From Enchytraeus crypticus (lineage: Eukaryota > Annelida > Clitellata > Enchytraeida > Enchytraeidae): a stretch of DNA of 64,000 nucleotides. Where the stretch lies: positions 872,501 through 936,500 of the forward strand of contig CAJHZI010000518.1 of assembly GCA_905160935.1 (NCBI GenBank), in the 5' to 3' direction. Positions 23,016 to 34,489 of the stretch are shown here, in pieces. Position 1 is the first letter of the stretch, and the number at the start of each line of letters is the position of its first letter. Below the pieces are notes generated by a model that was not told where the DNA came from, ran no database searches, and worked only from the letters and a program-made list of their open reading frames with translations. The position numbers were made by a program, and so were the translations under genes.

Positions 23016-23834
23016 TTTAATATGGAGAGGATTGGTATCTTTGTAAGAATCTGCCAAAACTTATAAAACAGCTTAAATGTTTCTTAAAACAAGCATGTAA
23101 GTGCTTTCTGTCTCATTACAATTTTTAGAATATTAATTATCGAACGTATTTTTCCTTCATTATATATAACGCCTCCTTATGCCCCTTATCCTAGGTCTAA
23201 CTCTAATTTATCTCACACATTAACTCTAACTATAAACCGAGGAAATACTAATACACATTAATATATTTAGTCAAAGAAAGTAGAAAAATTTAATATGAAA
23301 ATTTTAAAAGAGAATAGAATGTTGTTTAATAGGTTTTGTTTACAAATACAAAATTGCATTTCACAACTTTGAAGTTTTATGAAATGTTAAGAATGGTTTT
23401 AACTTCATATTATTTTACGCTGAAACGTATTATGGTATAAATATATTATCCTAAGATTTGGTTACGGTTATAGTCAATGTCATGGGACTCTTTGGGTTCG
23501 CATATTTTTAAATAGATGCCTTTATTTTCTTGTCTAAGATTTTACATGCTTTTTCAGTATAAATAATCAAAGATCTGCTAACTTCTCTGGCACTGAACCC
23601 TTCACAAGCTGAATTTAGATGAATTTTGCAATATCTTAACAGTTACTAAATTTGAATAAAATTTTACTATCTATTTCTTTCTATGTCTTAATAGTTCATT
23701 AACCGATGAAGTTAATGTTTAAAGAGTTTCTTACAAGTCATCACCACACCTGGTAAAGGTCACATGTCTGACTTATTACAAGCGAAGCAGTCTACCTCAA
23801 TTTAATGTTAATGTCTCAATAATGTAGTGTTTTT

Positions 23835-24062
23835 AGCTAACGCAGTGAAGTTTTAAATGACAGATCCTGAGGTGAATTGAAATCTCGTGGGTTCGATTCC
23901 CAGTCGCACTGATCTGAGAGTAAAATCTCAGATATTCACTGGACTGGTTTCACGAAAAATGGTCTAAATTGCCTAACGGTTTAAACATTTGGTATTAAAA
24001 GTGATAGATATCAACATAGTTCATCATTTCACTATGATGCGTGTTTACGTTTACTTTTTTGG
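23835..24062 (+). repeat. SINE A copy
   Basis: Head 'tgaagttttaaatgacagat', B box GGGTTCGATTCCC, and body through 'catttcactatgatgcgtgt'. Confidence 0.8.
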
Positions 24063-24514
24063 TCTAATTTTTCTTGTACGAGTAGTGTTTGTATTTCCAA
24101 ATACTCCAATGTTTATACTAAATAACACCAATTAGAACTTCGGCATGTGAACTGGCTAAGGATGCGTTACAGTTGGTACATGGGTGCTGCATGTAATATT
24201 CTTGTATTCGACTAAATTCATGCTAGAAACTTCTTATTTTTACCCTACTCAATAATCAAAGACTCTATACTCAAATTTAGAAATCTATAACTTTCCTTTA
24301 TTAAAAATATTCAAATGAAATTTCTCCATGTTTAGAAGAATTTACTACTGGTCAAATCCTGTAAATTTCAAGAGCATTAATTAGCTTGTGGCACCTTTAT
24401 TGTAATTACAAGAAAGGGGTGTTGGTTATAGAAGGCACTTTGTATATTATGTACAATTTACATATGTGTGCGATAATGTACAGAAATAATTCTGTAATGC
24501 AATAAAGCTATATC

Positions 24515-24627
24515 ATGGAGAATCCAGTCATATTGAGTTTTGAAGATTCATTGTTGAGGAAATCAGATGTAGAAACATTGTCTCCATCAACTTGGCTCAA
24601 TGACATGATCATCTCTTTTGCATTTGA
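24515..24627 (+). CDS. SENP8: SENP8 exon 1
   Basis: MENPVILSFEDSLLRKSDVE, then the WLND motif, ending in FAFE. Donor gtatgt; the Glu codon is split, giving FEYF across the junction. Confidence 0.93.
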
Positions 24628-27600
24628 GTATGTACTAATTAGATATTTTTATGTTTACAAAATCAGCCTATATATCATAAAATCTTTAAAGAATAAATTA
24701 CAAAAATTTTGTATTTTACCAGCTTTGGTAGGTACTAGGTTTTGTGAATATTGATTGTCTATGTTTCAATAATACTTGAATTTATTTTTTGTATGTAAAC
24801 AATAACATGAATTTATTTAATTAATATAACATTTTTAATATACTGAAGCATAGTCACGAAAATGGTACTTGATACTATTATTCGGCTAGAGCCAACTTAG
24901 ATATCTGATATCTGATATCTTAGAGGTCTGTAAGATATTCGACCATGAATCAGTATGTGCGGGGTTCAAATCCTGGGCTCGCCCATCACTGACATCGCTT
25001 TTGAGTGAAGAAACTGACGCTAACAGTACTTAGCTTTTGACATTAGCTTCTACATTATTTAACAGCATCTTGAATCTAAAAAGTAGAGTTCGTGTACAAT
25101 AAAAGTGTAATTCAACTGTACTTGCCTGTAGCGTGATGAAATTTGGTGTGATATTGGAAAATGAGATCATGGATGATCCAGGAAATTTAGTATTTCTATT
25201 ACTAATAGATAACTGATATAGATGTTAGGACCATGAAAATGATATTAGATCACTTGACAAGCTTTAGTATGATATTAATACTGGTACAATATTAGAGACA
25301 ACCAATGCATATTCTTGATATCCTTTACATTATCCTCAGAGGAGGAAATAGAGTCAAACATCCAATATTATTATCACTAATATTATTATCAGTCTGAGAA
25401 TAGCAATGGCCCACCATTTCAGTCATACTGTTCTAGCTAAACTAAAGAATACATTTATTCCTGTAAATGCATAACTATATCGTCTCAATAAACCGTACTT
25501 TTGATCTTTGGAAAACTATTTAGGAATATGATAGCACATTCTGCATAGGAATATTTACTTTGGACTTTTGACTGAATTTAGAGCAATTTTTTTGAGAGAT
25601 ATTTTCTTGTAAGTCGTATGTTTTGGCATACATTTTATTTCAATTAAGAAACTATGTTAAAATTATTAAAGGAGGCCTAATAATTTTGGCTATTGATGTT
25701 ACATATCTAAAGCCAAAATTAGATATTTGGTTTTGTTTTATTAGATACTTTGAGACGATAAAGTTTAAGCTCCTGCAAGATCGAGTGTGTTTTGTTGGAC
25801 CTCCCATGACGCAATGTCTCAAATTGTTCCCAGGTACGTTATAAATCATTTACTTGACTTCTATTTCTGTTGCTTAATTTCTATTACACATATCTCTTGA
25901 ATTCTGTTTGGGTAAATGCTGATCGCTCTGTATTTTTCTCGGGAGCATTCTGATATTATCTGAATGTTAATGCTGCTCTAATAATTTGGCATTCTGATGT
26001 ATTGCACGACTAAATTTAAGTCCTACTAAAGTTTATTGTAGCCTTTGCTATGCAACAAATATGGCTACCTTTTGATGCATCAATGTATTCTCAGTGATTG
26101 CTTTGTCACCTCGTAAAACGAGCACAGTAAACTTTTAGTGTATTCTGTTGTAACTAATGCAAATAAATAATAACTGAAGTGATTAATTTATAATTTTTAC
26201 AGCTTTGAAATCTTCCAAGGTGGTCATCCATCAAAGTACTAACCGGGTCTGGCGTAGCTTAATTTCGCTTATTGACACACATCTAAACCCAGAGTGCTAA
26301 AATTACACCTCAAATCCATCAAAGATTTTGCCGAGATTCAATATATATTATGTAGTACATGGCCATTCATGTGTAGCTGACATAAGAGTCTAACAAATCG
26401 TTATCCTTATTATTAAGAATGTCATTTTTCCTTTAAACTTGCATGATTTGATATGACACTTATTTATTATTGGTTCAATTTTATTTATTTAAGCGGTTAT
26501 TGTTTTGTCATATGCAGCTGAAACGTTGCCAGGTGTCTTGGCGCCACTGGAGCTGGGAAGTAAAGAGCTCGCTCTGTTTGCTCTGAATGACAACAAGAAC
26601 GCTTCAGCATCTGGAGGCACTCACTGGTTGTCTTCTTTTCTATAGATCACTTGTAACAAGTTATGGCAGTGGCATCTTGGTGCTCATTGTAAACTTATTG
26701 GTGCTTATAAACTGCCCGCTATAGATGCTCATCAAAGTTCTCATTTCAATAGACTTGCCTAATGTGAAAGATTACCTACTAGTGTTGATCTCGGTAAATC
26801 CTTTGCAACTTTTATTTATAACTGTAGAATAGTGAAAGGAAGAGCATTAATCAATCAATAATCATTATTTGTTGGACAGCTTTGAATTTCTTTGAATCTT
26901 CTTTGTTTGACAGTTATATAGTATGTTGTGTAGGATAATATTGTATATTCTCATTGCATGTTAAAACTGAGCCAATTTTATATTTTTAGATTACTTCTTA
27001 AAACGTCTAGATACTGAGTTAATAATTTTGTAACCCTTTTGGTAGCATGTGCCTTGAACTAACTATAATCTGATAGTTATATTAGCTGAAGACATCAGTA
27101 GGTGCAATTAAATAGTTTAACTTGCAATGTTTAGTCTTTTATAGATAATGTTTCTTAAACCTGTCTAACCACAGTAAACGTAGCACGTGAGTCACGTAAA
27201 GTGTGCACCAGGTAACTACCAGTCATAAAGTCTTCTGTATTGAACTAGTATACATAAATACTTAGCTTACAAAGTGTCTTGTGTGTTTGTCAAACTCTTT
27301 CTGATGAGTTCACTTGTTCTGGTTGCTCTTTTTGATGAGAAGGTTTGGAGTGAACGAAGAATGTTAAGATATTTTTTCATATAATAAATAAAAAAGCTGG
27401 TAAAGCTAATGGTAACGTCATTTTCCTCACTCGGAAACGATGTCAGGCGAGCCCATCACTGACATAAATATAATAAATATTGTATAAGATTTGATGCCTT
27501 AATTTTGGTTTAGGAACTTTGTTAATGTACTTCTAGCAGTAATTAAAACACTCAGTGAAGCTTTTGAAATGGCCACATTGGTCAGTCATAAAGTCTAATG

Positions 27601-30600
27601 TTAATTTTTTTGCTTAGTGAACATTATTTTAAAACTAGATCGTCATTGATGTAGAAAATAATTTAAGTAATTTTAATAATAATTGAAATCATTAAGATTT
27701 AATAACATAGCTGTCTTTACTCATTTTATGGGGAGGGGATATGACGTAACGGTTAGAGTGTTCGCATTGGATGCAAGTGGCCTAGGTTCAAAGCCCAGGT
27801 CAGTCAAGTAATGATGGATATCCCCTTGGGCGCGTGGAAGGTTAATCTTGTATCGGAGTTTGCTGCCGATTGGCAGTATGAATTGGCAAAAATATGATTA
27901 ACCATGGAAAGGATAAATAATAACCTGCCAGGAACCTGTAAAGCAGTCTCGAAGACCGGACATCGGCCATGACACTGCTATAGAAATTGTCAGAAATTAT
28001 TATTATTATTTATAATTATTATTTCCTATTCCTATGTGTGATGCTATTATGTCATTTAATTAATTAAATTTGTTATTGTTGTTGTTGTTGTTGTCTGATT
28101 AATACAGGAGCCTATTCACATTATCAGTCAAAGATCTGCTTTGTCGTCACTATGACACTTCCCGGCCATTCAACAGTGCCGCAGCTCAGACACTATACTC
28201 TGCATTAAACTCTGCTTACAATGGTATGAGGCTGTGTACTGCTCTTATGTATGACTGGTATGAGGCTGTGTGCTGCTCTTATGTATGACTGCTTATAGAG
28301 GTATGAGGCTGTGTTCTGCTCTTATGTATGACTGCTTATCGAGGTATGAGTCTGTGTGCTGCTCTTATGTATGACTGCTTATAGAGGTATGAGGCTGTGT
28401 ATGAGGCTGCTGCTCTTATGTATGACTGCTTACAGCGGTATGAGGCTGTGTGCTGCTCTTATGTATGACTGCTTATTGTGGTATGAGGCTGTGTGCTGCT
28501 CTTATGTATGACTGGTATGAGGCTGTGTGCTGCTCTTATGTATGACTGCTTACAGCGGTATGAGGCTGTGTGCTGCTCTTATGTATGACTGCTTATTGTG
28601 GTATGAGGCTGTGTGCTGCTCTTATGTATGACTGGTATGAGACTGTGTGCTGCTCTTAAGTATGACTGCTTATAGTGGTATGAGGCTGTGTGCTACTCTT
28701 ATATATGACTGCTTAGAGTGAATCTTATTTAGGCACAATATTTATAAGAGCCATTGTAATGAGCTCTGTACTGAAAGTACTATCGTTTGCTAAGCCCATA
28801 TATGCTATAACTTTTTCATATCTGGCAGTTTATATCTTGTATCAAAAGTGAATATGGAAGTGGCGATATGTTGCAATGTAAAGAATAATAGGGCCTTAAT
28901 TTAAGAGGCTCTCTGTTTCATCTTTGCTTTGTATAAATGATTGTATATATTGCTGTATGTATTATGTAGCAGTATGTAGGGGGTTTAAGAAATATAGAGA
29001 GAACTATAGACCTTTTATAATATGTAGCAGTAACTCTGTTCACATAATGAACAAAGCCTAATGGGGGAGTGGGAAGGGGAGTGTGCTTATATTTCCGGCT
29101 GGCAATATTATATATATTCCCATATATTTATTATGTTTTCGTCATTTATTAACAGAATGGTGTTAAAAATTACAAAAAATTATATTTTCATTACTTATCA
29201 AATGATGATAAACATATGTCTTAATTTACATTTAATATGTCTATATTGATTATCTCGAGAGGATATATAACATTTTTACGATAAATTATGTTGCAGTTGC
29301 CTGCCAAAAGACAATTAAGTTTATGATTGTACGGTGGAGCCTCCTAGCAAAAGGAAAAAGATAAAGTGCGATTTTTCAAATAAACACCTTTTATGTAAGG
29401 TCTATAATAACAGGTCTGGGTGAAATTGTATGTCTAGCAGTGTGTATACAGGGTGAGTAAAAGAAAAGATTACACTTGCAAAAAGTTTGAATATCTCAAG
29501 ATATTGTTCAGATTTTTAAATGAAACGTATACCAATTAATAAAGGACTAATTTTTGAAGGGGTGGCCAATGTTCATCCATTTCAATCTATAGATTGGCCA
29601 GATATACAAGTTTCAACAGAGCCATCCCTCATTTTTACCTAAAAATGGAGTTTGCTACAACGGTAAGGGCAGATTGCACTTCATTGACGAGAAGATAAAG
29701 GTGAACTCTCAGTATTACGTCAATAATTTGCTTCCGGAGCTGTTTGATGATTTCTATGCTCTTCTGCCAAATGGTTTCATCCTTCAGAAGAATGCTGCTC
29801 CGGCTCATGAATAACGTCATGCACAGGAATTTATCTGCGAGAGAAACCCGGATTTCATCAAGAAGAATGAATGGCCGCCAAACTCTCCCGATCTACATCC
29901 TCTGGACTACTATGTCTAGGGAACCGTGCTGCATCTCTATCAGAAACACCAGCCGAAGCCTAAAAACAAGACAGAACTGCAGGAAGTGCTTTACGCCATA
30001 TTTAGGTAAAAATGGGGGGGTTGCTCTGCTGAAACTTGCATAACTGGCCAATCCTATTACCAAAATGGATGAATAATGGCCACCCCATCAGAAATTAGTC
30101 CTTTAGTAATTGGTAAAAGTTTTATTGGAAAATATTAACAATAGCCTGAGATATTCAAACTTTTTGCAGGTGTAATCTTTTTTTTACTCACCCTGTAGTA
30201 TGAGTAAAGCGTTGCTCTTAGTATGAAGCAAATAAATTTTATTTCCATAATTAATAATCATAATTCAGGAAACCGCTTTAAAGGTTGTAATATTTTAGTC
30301 TAGGAGTTTGTCAGCAGTAGCAAATAGATTAATGTCGTTTACCAGCTCACTGAGTGCTCACCAGCGATCGATAAGTTTATATAGGGAGGTAAAGCTTCGT
30401 AAAATAATTTCTGGATAATTAACGAATTACTGGTATCTGAGGCATCTTTTACATTCATTTCATTTTCTTATTCTAGTGTAATATAAGAACAGTGCATCGC
30501 ATTCAATAAATTTTTTCTTATCAACATTATGCTGTTATTTTTATTGTGAATACGTGTTGTTTAGTGATGACATCTAGTGATTGTAATTTATTGCTTATGT

Positions 30601-33600
30601 GGCTTCAGGTCGTCTTACTCTAGAGGAAACAGAGGCTCCACAGCAAACAAACTGTATGTACTTATACTCATTGTCTTTTTAATTAGTTAAAATTGTGGTC
30701 AATAATTATTTATATTGGTTTGTTGGCCAAATTGATATTTGGTTAAGAAGCAGGAAGCCATTAGATTCAAATTCCAGCCGAGCCGTCTCTGATAGTATCC
30801 CTTGTGATTGTGCAGCAGAAGTTAAACTTTAAGTTACAGTTTTGCCTTTACACTCTTTAGAATGCTTAAGTTTTAGAATGCATCATTATTTAATCATTTA
30901 CATTTAAATATCCAAGTTATTGAAAATAAATGTACTTATTAAAGCATAATTTCTTAATTTTAAATTAATTTATTCGCTGTAGCTTAGTTTAGACTGTTAT
31001 TTTAGAAATATAAGTACAATATTGCCTACAACATTCGAAAAATTGCCTGCACATTTGTGAACAATACCTAGAAACTAGAGATGGGAATTTTATGAATTTC
31101 CAGAGTTCGGGTTCAGTTCGTTGAAAATGAAAGTTCGGTTTGGGTTCGGTTACCAGTTGACAATTTGAGAGTTCCGGATGGTTTGTTGAAAATGAAAGTT
31201 CGGTTCGGGTTCGGTTAGAACAAGGGTTCGGGTTCGGCTTGCTTTCCAGCTCACAAGAGTTCGATTAGAGTTTGAAATGGTTTGGTTTGGATAATGTTGC
31301 AATTATTTAACATTACTTATAATAATAGAGGTTATGATACACATATTTAAAATTGTTTATGGTAAATGTGCTTGAAAAATACATGCAGTCATAATAACTG
31401 CCACATTTTTCCTCTAAGTAAAAATATGACAATGAAAAAATGAGAGAAGTGGTATTTATTCCTGTAATGTATTCCATTTCTTAAAATATTGTAAGTTGAC
31501 AAACAAATGTTCAAAAAAATAGATATTTAGCTTTATTACTGTATCTGAAATATTCTCCTTGATATAACTAGCAAATATAATGCTTCATCAATTTAAAAGT
31601 AAATTTTGTCACTAGGCCTATATATTAGAAACGCTTATAATTAAGTGGAAATGTCTTGGCCAAAATTTGATCCAATATTTCAGAGACAAAGTGCAATTTA
31701 TTAACATAAAAATTTCGAATAAGGACGATTTGGTAAACACATGTATTTCCACAGAAAAATGATCATTATATACCATTTGCTACAAACTGAACCAGTAAAA
31801 AACTTTATAATTTACATTAGGGTTTCAAATTTTAAACTCTCAGGTCAATTATGAAGCTACGAAAATAGTTATACAAATTAATGCATTGCTATGGTGCAAA
31901 ATTATTTACTCCAGATAGCCTTAACACATATAAAATGTGATATATAATTATTTGTAAATCTGGCTGCAATAATATCAAAATGGTACACTAAAATTAGAAA
32001 AATTCCATAATTTGAATTTAATAAGACAAGATCTCTCTAGATTGAGTCAAGCATTTTCAAAGATGAAAGGACTGGGACTCAGAAGAGACTCTAATTTAAA
32101 AATTACGGACAAGTACTTAGATTTTGAGTCCAAGAGTCCATGTCTACTTAAAACTTCCTTCCAATTCTACTAAATATTCTTCTTATGAGCTTAATTATAA
32201 AATTCAATGAGACCTTAGCATACACACAGTCTATAGCATCGAGACCAAAAGCTCGACTCTACAAGTCTTGACTTTGACGCTATAAAAGGAATTTACAAAT
32301 ATAAGATAATGTAACAGTGTTCACTAACCTGATCACTTCTTGTAACTGCAGTGGTAAGTTCCATACAGGTATATTTCAAAATAGTAGTCCATATTAGATT
32401 GTGCGTTGATTTTTTAAATAAGCAAACATTTGCACAAAATTGATAGATAGCTACAAAAACATACCAATTGTACAAATGTTCGCTTACTATCTAACCTGAT
32501 GTCTAAGCCAGTGAATTACTGGCTTAGACATCAACTTAGTCATCAACCATTTCATAAACTCGGAAAATGTTGTTATTATTATTAATGCTAAGTCCGCAGG
32601 TTGTATTCAGAAAATGCTGATTAAATTACTACTACTACTAAGACTGCGCTACGTCCTATTTGGACCCTGAAGTAGGTTTCAAGGTTAATTGACTTCACCT
32701 TGCTCTATCCTCAGCCAGATCACAGATGCTCTCATCTAACTTGTTCAAATTCTGATTTATATCACTGAGATCTTTATTTACTAATTTGATCCATGTTTGT
32801 TTATTTTGACAACCTCTTTGTTTTGTCTGAGATTTTTATTCTCATTTAAAGCAAGTTTTACAGGTGCATTGTTTGGTAACCTAAGTAAATGTCCTATCCA
32901 CTTTAGTCTTTGTGTTTTTATTAAATTAAATATTTATTTCTTAATATTATTCATTAAATTCTTTTAAATACTACTACTTCTTTTCTCTGTCTTTACCTTT
33001 TTCTTTTCTTCCTTTTTGTCTCTCAGTTGAAGACCTATCTTTTTCTTCTCTCTTTTACATCCAGTATCCATGAGCAGCGATGATTTTGATTTTATTTTTT
33101 ATTTTTATAATATTTTTTTGTTTTATTTTTTCTTGAATTTGTCTCAGTAGTGCTCGATGTTGTCATTGATGTTGTCATTGATGACTGTAGCACTCTAATT
33201 GTTGTTGTTGTTATTGTTGCTCTCTTCAAGATCTATGGATTGCATGAAGTGAACAAAAAACATAACATAACAACAATTAGAGTGCTACAGTCGTCAATGA
33301 CAACATCGAGCACTATTGGGACAAAATCAAGCCGGCGAGCATAAAAAAGTCCAAAACGGTGCAAATTCCAAAATCCAGATAATCAGTCCAAAGTAAGGGG
33401 AATTAAAGAAAGGGAGGTTTAGGCGCAGGTCGCTGCTCATGGACACTGGATGGAAAAGAGAGATGGAAAAGATAGGTCTTCAACTGCCTATGGAACTGCT
33501 CATAGGAAAGCAAAGGCCGATGTGCTTCAAATGAATGTATTTATTTTATTAATGTATTTCTCTTGCGCGAGCAATTTTTTGTAGTTCCAAGTACTCACAT

Positions 33601-34489
33601 GTTACGCCTATTTTGAAGTCTTTGCACTGGCTTAAGATTAAAGAGCGTATCATTTACAAAACAGCTTCGTTAACCTATAAGTCCATCACCATCCCTGGAC
33701 AACTTGTATGTCTCACTTGATTAAAGTGATGTCGCATCCTGTTACTCGGTCTTCTAAATTAATTACTCTTGTGAGACCTAGCTTACCTTTTAGATTTTAG
33801 GGTTCGATTCGGGTTCGATTCCCATCTCTACTATAAACTCTATTGTATCGTATGAATTAAGTTTCAGTAGAATTAATGAAATTGAAGAGTTATCAAAGGC
33901 AAAGACTGGACAGTGGATACTTTAGTTATTACTTGTGAGAAAATTTTTTAACTATTGTGAAATATTACTAAATGATAAACTAATAATATATATATAGGCT
34001 AATATCTAGCCTCTTAGATGTAGATAGTTATGCATTATGCTCATATTATATTAATATCTCATATATTAGCTGTAGATAATCATGCTTTTGTTACACAAAC
34101 AACCTACATGTACGTGGATTCTATAATTATTTTGAAAGGACTACTGTAGGCAGGTTCATCCACACGGTGTAAAAACGACTTTTCAGTAAGGTTCGATAAA
34201 ATGTTTAAAATTCAATATTTGTGGTATTAAAATACAAATTCTTCTCTCATGCTGCCTTCCAATGTTATCATGTATATTAGCTAATTCACTGAGATATATT
34301 GTATCGTCGATTACAGCCTGTGACTGCGGTGTCTACGTTATAGCAATGGCAGAACAGATTTGTGAGAAGATATCAGAACAGCAACCAATTTCTTTCAACT
34401 CAAATGATCTCTGCCCTTCAGCGATTGCTAGAAAGCGGCAATGTCTCAAGGAACTTATTTATAGTCTTGCTTCTAAAGAACTGAAGTAG
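24515..34489 (+). CDS. SENP8: SENP8/DEN1-like NEDD8 protease, 6 exons
   Basis: C48-family cysteine protease. SENP8 matures the NEDD8 precursor and removes NEDD8 from targets other than cullins. Six exons join in frame: 24515-24627, 25745-25833, 26518-26626, 28108-28223, 30609-30653 and 34317-34489. They total 645 nt, 214 residues plus stop, almost the size of human SENP8 (212). Visible landmarks: SPSTWLNDMIISFAFEYF at the N-terminus (substrate-binding WLND), H103 in GGTHWS, D120 in RHYDTS, the oxyanion glutamine in the APQQ motif (154-155), and nucleophile C161 in SCDCGVYV. The residue before DCG is Cys where most members have Tyr. The start ATG precedes the family-typical N-terminus directly. 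All donors and acceptors are GT-AG. The gene reads as intact. The exon 4 donor is embedded at the edge of a minisatellite that copies it about a dozen times. Confidence 0.95.
24883..25060 (+). repeat. SINE B copy in SENP8 intron 1
   Basis: GGCTAGAGCC head interrupted by a small 'gatatctgatatct' duplication, B box GGGTTCAAATCC, body 'gaagaaactgacgctaac'. Confidence 0.7.
25745..25833 (+). CDS. SENP8: SENP8 exon 2
   Basis: YFETIKFKLLQDRVCFVGPP and MTQCLKLFP. Acceptor ttttattag, donor gtacgt. Confidence 0.92.
26518..26626 (+). CDS. SENP8: SENP8 exon 3 (catalytic His)
   Basis: AETLPGVLAPLELGSKELAL, then FALNDN and GGTHW with the catalytic histidine. The Trp codon is split at the donor. Confidence 0.94.
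27390..27470 (-). repeat. SINE B fragment in SENP8 intron 3
   Basis: The reverse strand reads 'gtcagtgatgggctcgcctgacatcg', 'gagtgaggaaaatgacgtta' and 'ccattagctttaccagc', matching the SINE B body. Confidence 0.6.
27733..28022 (+). repeat. tRNA-derived SINE, family D, in SENP8 intron 3
   Basis: A-box-like TAACGGTTAGAGTGTTCGCA and B-box GGTTCAAAGCCC about 30 bp apart head a body with 'ggcgcgtggaaggttaatct', 'agcagtctcgaagaccggac' and an (ATT)n tail. No second copy was recognised here, so family status is inferred from the architecture. Confidence 0.65.
28108..28223 (+). CDS. SENP8: SENP8 exon 4 (catalytic Asp)
   Basis: SLFTLSVKDLLCRHYDTSRP with the catalytic aspartate, ending NSAYN. The last 10 bases plus the gtatgagg donor form part of the tandem unit that follows. 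Confidence 0.93.
28211..28720. repeat. Minisatellite containing the SENP8 exon 4 donor
   Basis: About twelve copies of 'gcttacagcggtatgaggct' + 'gtgtgctgctcttatgtatg', full length about 43 bp with some copies shortened to about 33 bp. The first copy is the real exon 4 end (GCTTACAATG|gtatgagg), so every unit carries a donor-like ggtatgag. Confidence 0.92.
29005..29406. mobile_element. 402 bp MITE, copy 1
   Basis: Ends TATAGACCTTTTATAA and TTATGTAAGGTCTATA are inverted repeats, consistent with a TA duplication and a TAGACCTTTTA terminus. A second copy of identical length lies at 58968-59369. Shared interior: 'aactctgttcacataat', 'ggctggcaatatt', 'gatgataaacatatgtctta'. No coding capacity. Confidence 0.88.
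29449..30195 (+). mobile_element. mariner-like element with broken transposase, SENP8 intron 4
   Basis: TIRs CAGGGTGAGTAAAAGAAAAG and its near complement at the right end continue for about 50 bp and are flanked by TA. The interior (about 29640-30010) is the 3' half of a mariner-type transposase: DEKIKVNSQYYVNNLLPEL, a NAAPAH block where the second catalytic Asp is replaced by Asn, an in-frame stop soon after, and WPPNSPDLHPLDYYV with the third Asp followed by another stop. The 5' half is missing. It is an immobile internal-deletion derivative. Confidence 0.85.
30609..30653 (+). CDS. SENP8: SENP8 exon 5 (45 nt microexon)
   Basis: Reads GRLTLEETEAPQQTN and supplies the oxyanion glutamine. It is required to join exons 4 and 6 in frame. 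Acceptor ggcttcag, donor gtatgt. Confidence 0.88.
32498..32532. repeat. Perfect 15 bp palindrome with 5 nt loop
   Basis: gatgtctaagccagt, loop gaatt, actggcttagacatc. Confidence 0.95.
32635..32945 (-). mobile_element. RTE-like LINE 3' remnant
   Basis: The minus strand reads 'RLKWIGHLLRLPNNAPVKLA' and, past stops, 'DLAEDRARWS', the end of RTE-type RT proteins. Nested in the hAT-like element. Confidence 0.55.
33000..33255 (+). mobile_element. CR1/L2-like LINE 3' end fragment (plus)
   Basis: Contains 'atccatgagcagcgatg' and 'gtgctcgatgttgtcattga' with a 'gtagcactctaattgttgtt' tail. These are the reverse complement of the 3' end of the LINE at 37180. Confidence 0.7.
33265..33545 (-). mobile_element. 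CR1/L2-like LINE 3' fragment (minus), tail-to-tail with the previous copy
   Basis: Nearly identical to 37195-37450: 'attagagtgctacagtcgtc', 'gacaaaatcaagccggcgag', 'gaggtttaggcgcaggtcgc'. Confidence 0.75.
33565..33800 (+). mobile_element. CR1/L2-like LINE internal fragment (plus)
   Basis: Matches, on the opposite strand, the coding block at 37550-37760 ([20 protein letters not shown] then [18 protein letters not shown]). Confidence 0.75.
34317..34489 (+). CDS. SENP8: SENP8 exon 6 (catalytic Cys, stop)
   Basis: SCDCGVYVIAMAEQICEKIS followed by the C-terminal helix ending SLASKELK and TAG. Acceptor attacag. Confidence 0.95.

Larger units (their letters stand above)
31076..33830. mobile_element. 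hAT-like TIR element in SENP8 intron 5
   Basis: Left end TAGAGATGGGAAT and right end ATTCCCATCTCTA are inverted repeats. Flanking octamers ctagaaac and ctataaac differ at one base, as expected for an old 8 bp duplication. Near both ends lie repeats of GGTTCGGGTTCG/GGTTCGATTCGG. No transposase frame is visible; LINE pieces are nested inside. Confidence 0.75.
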
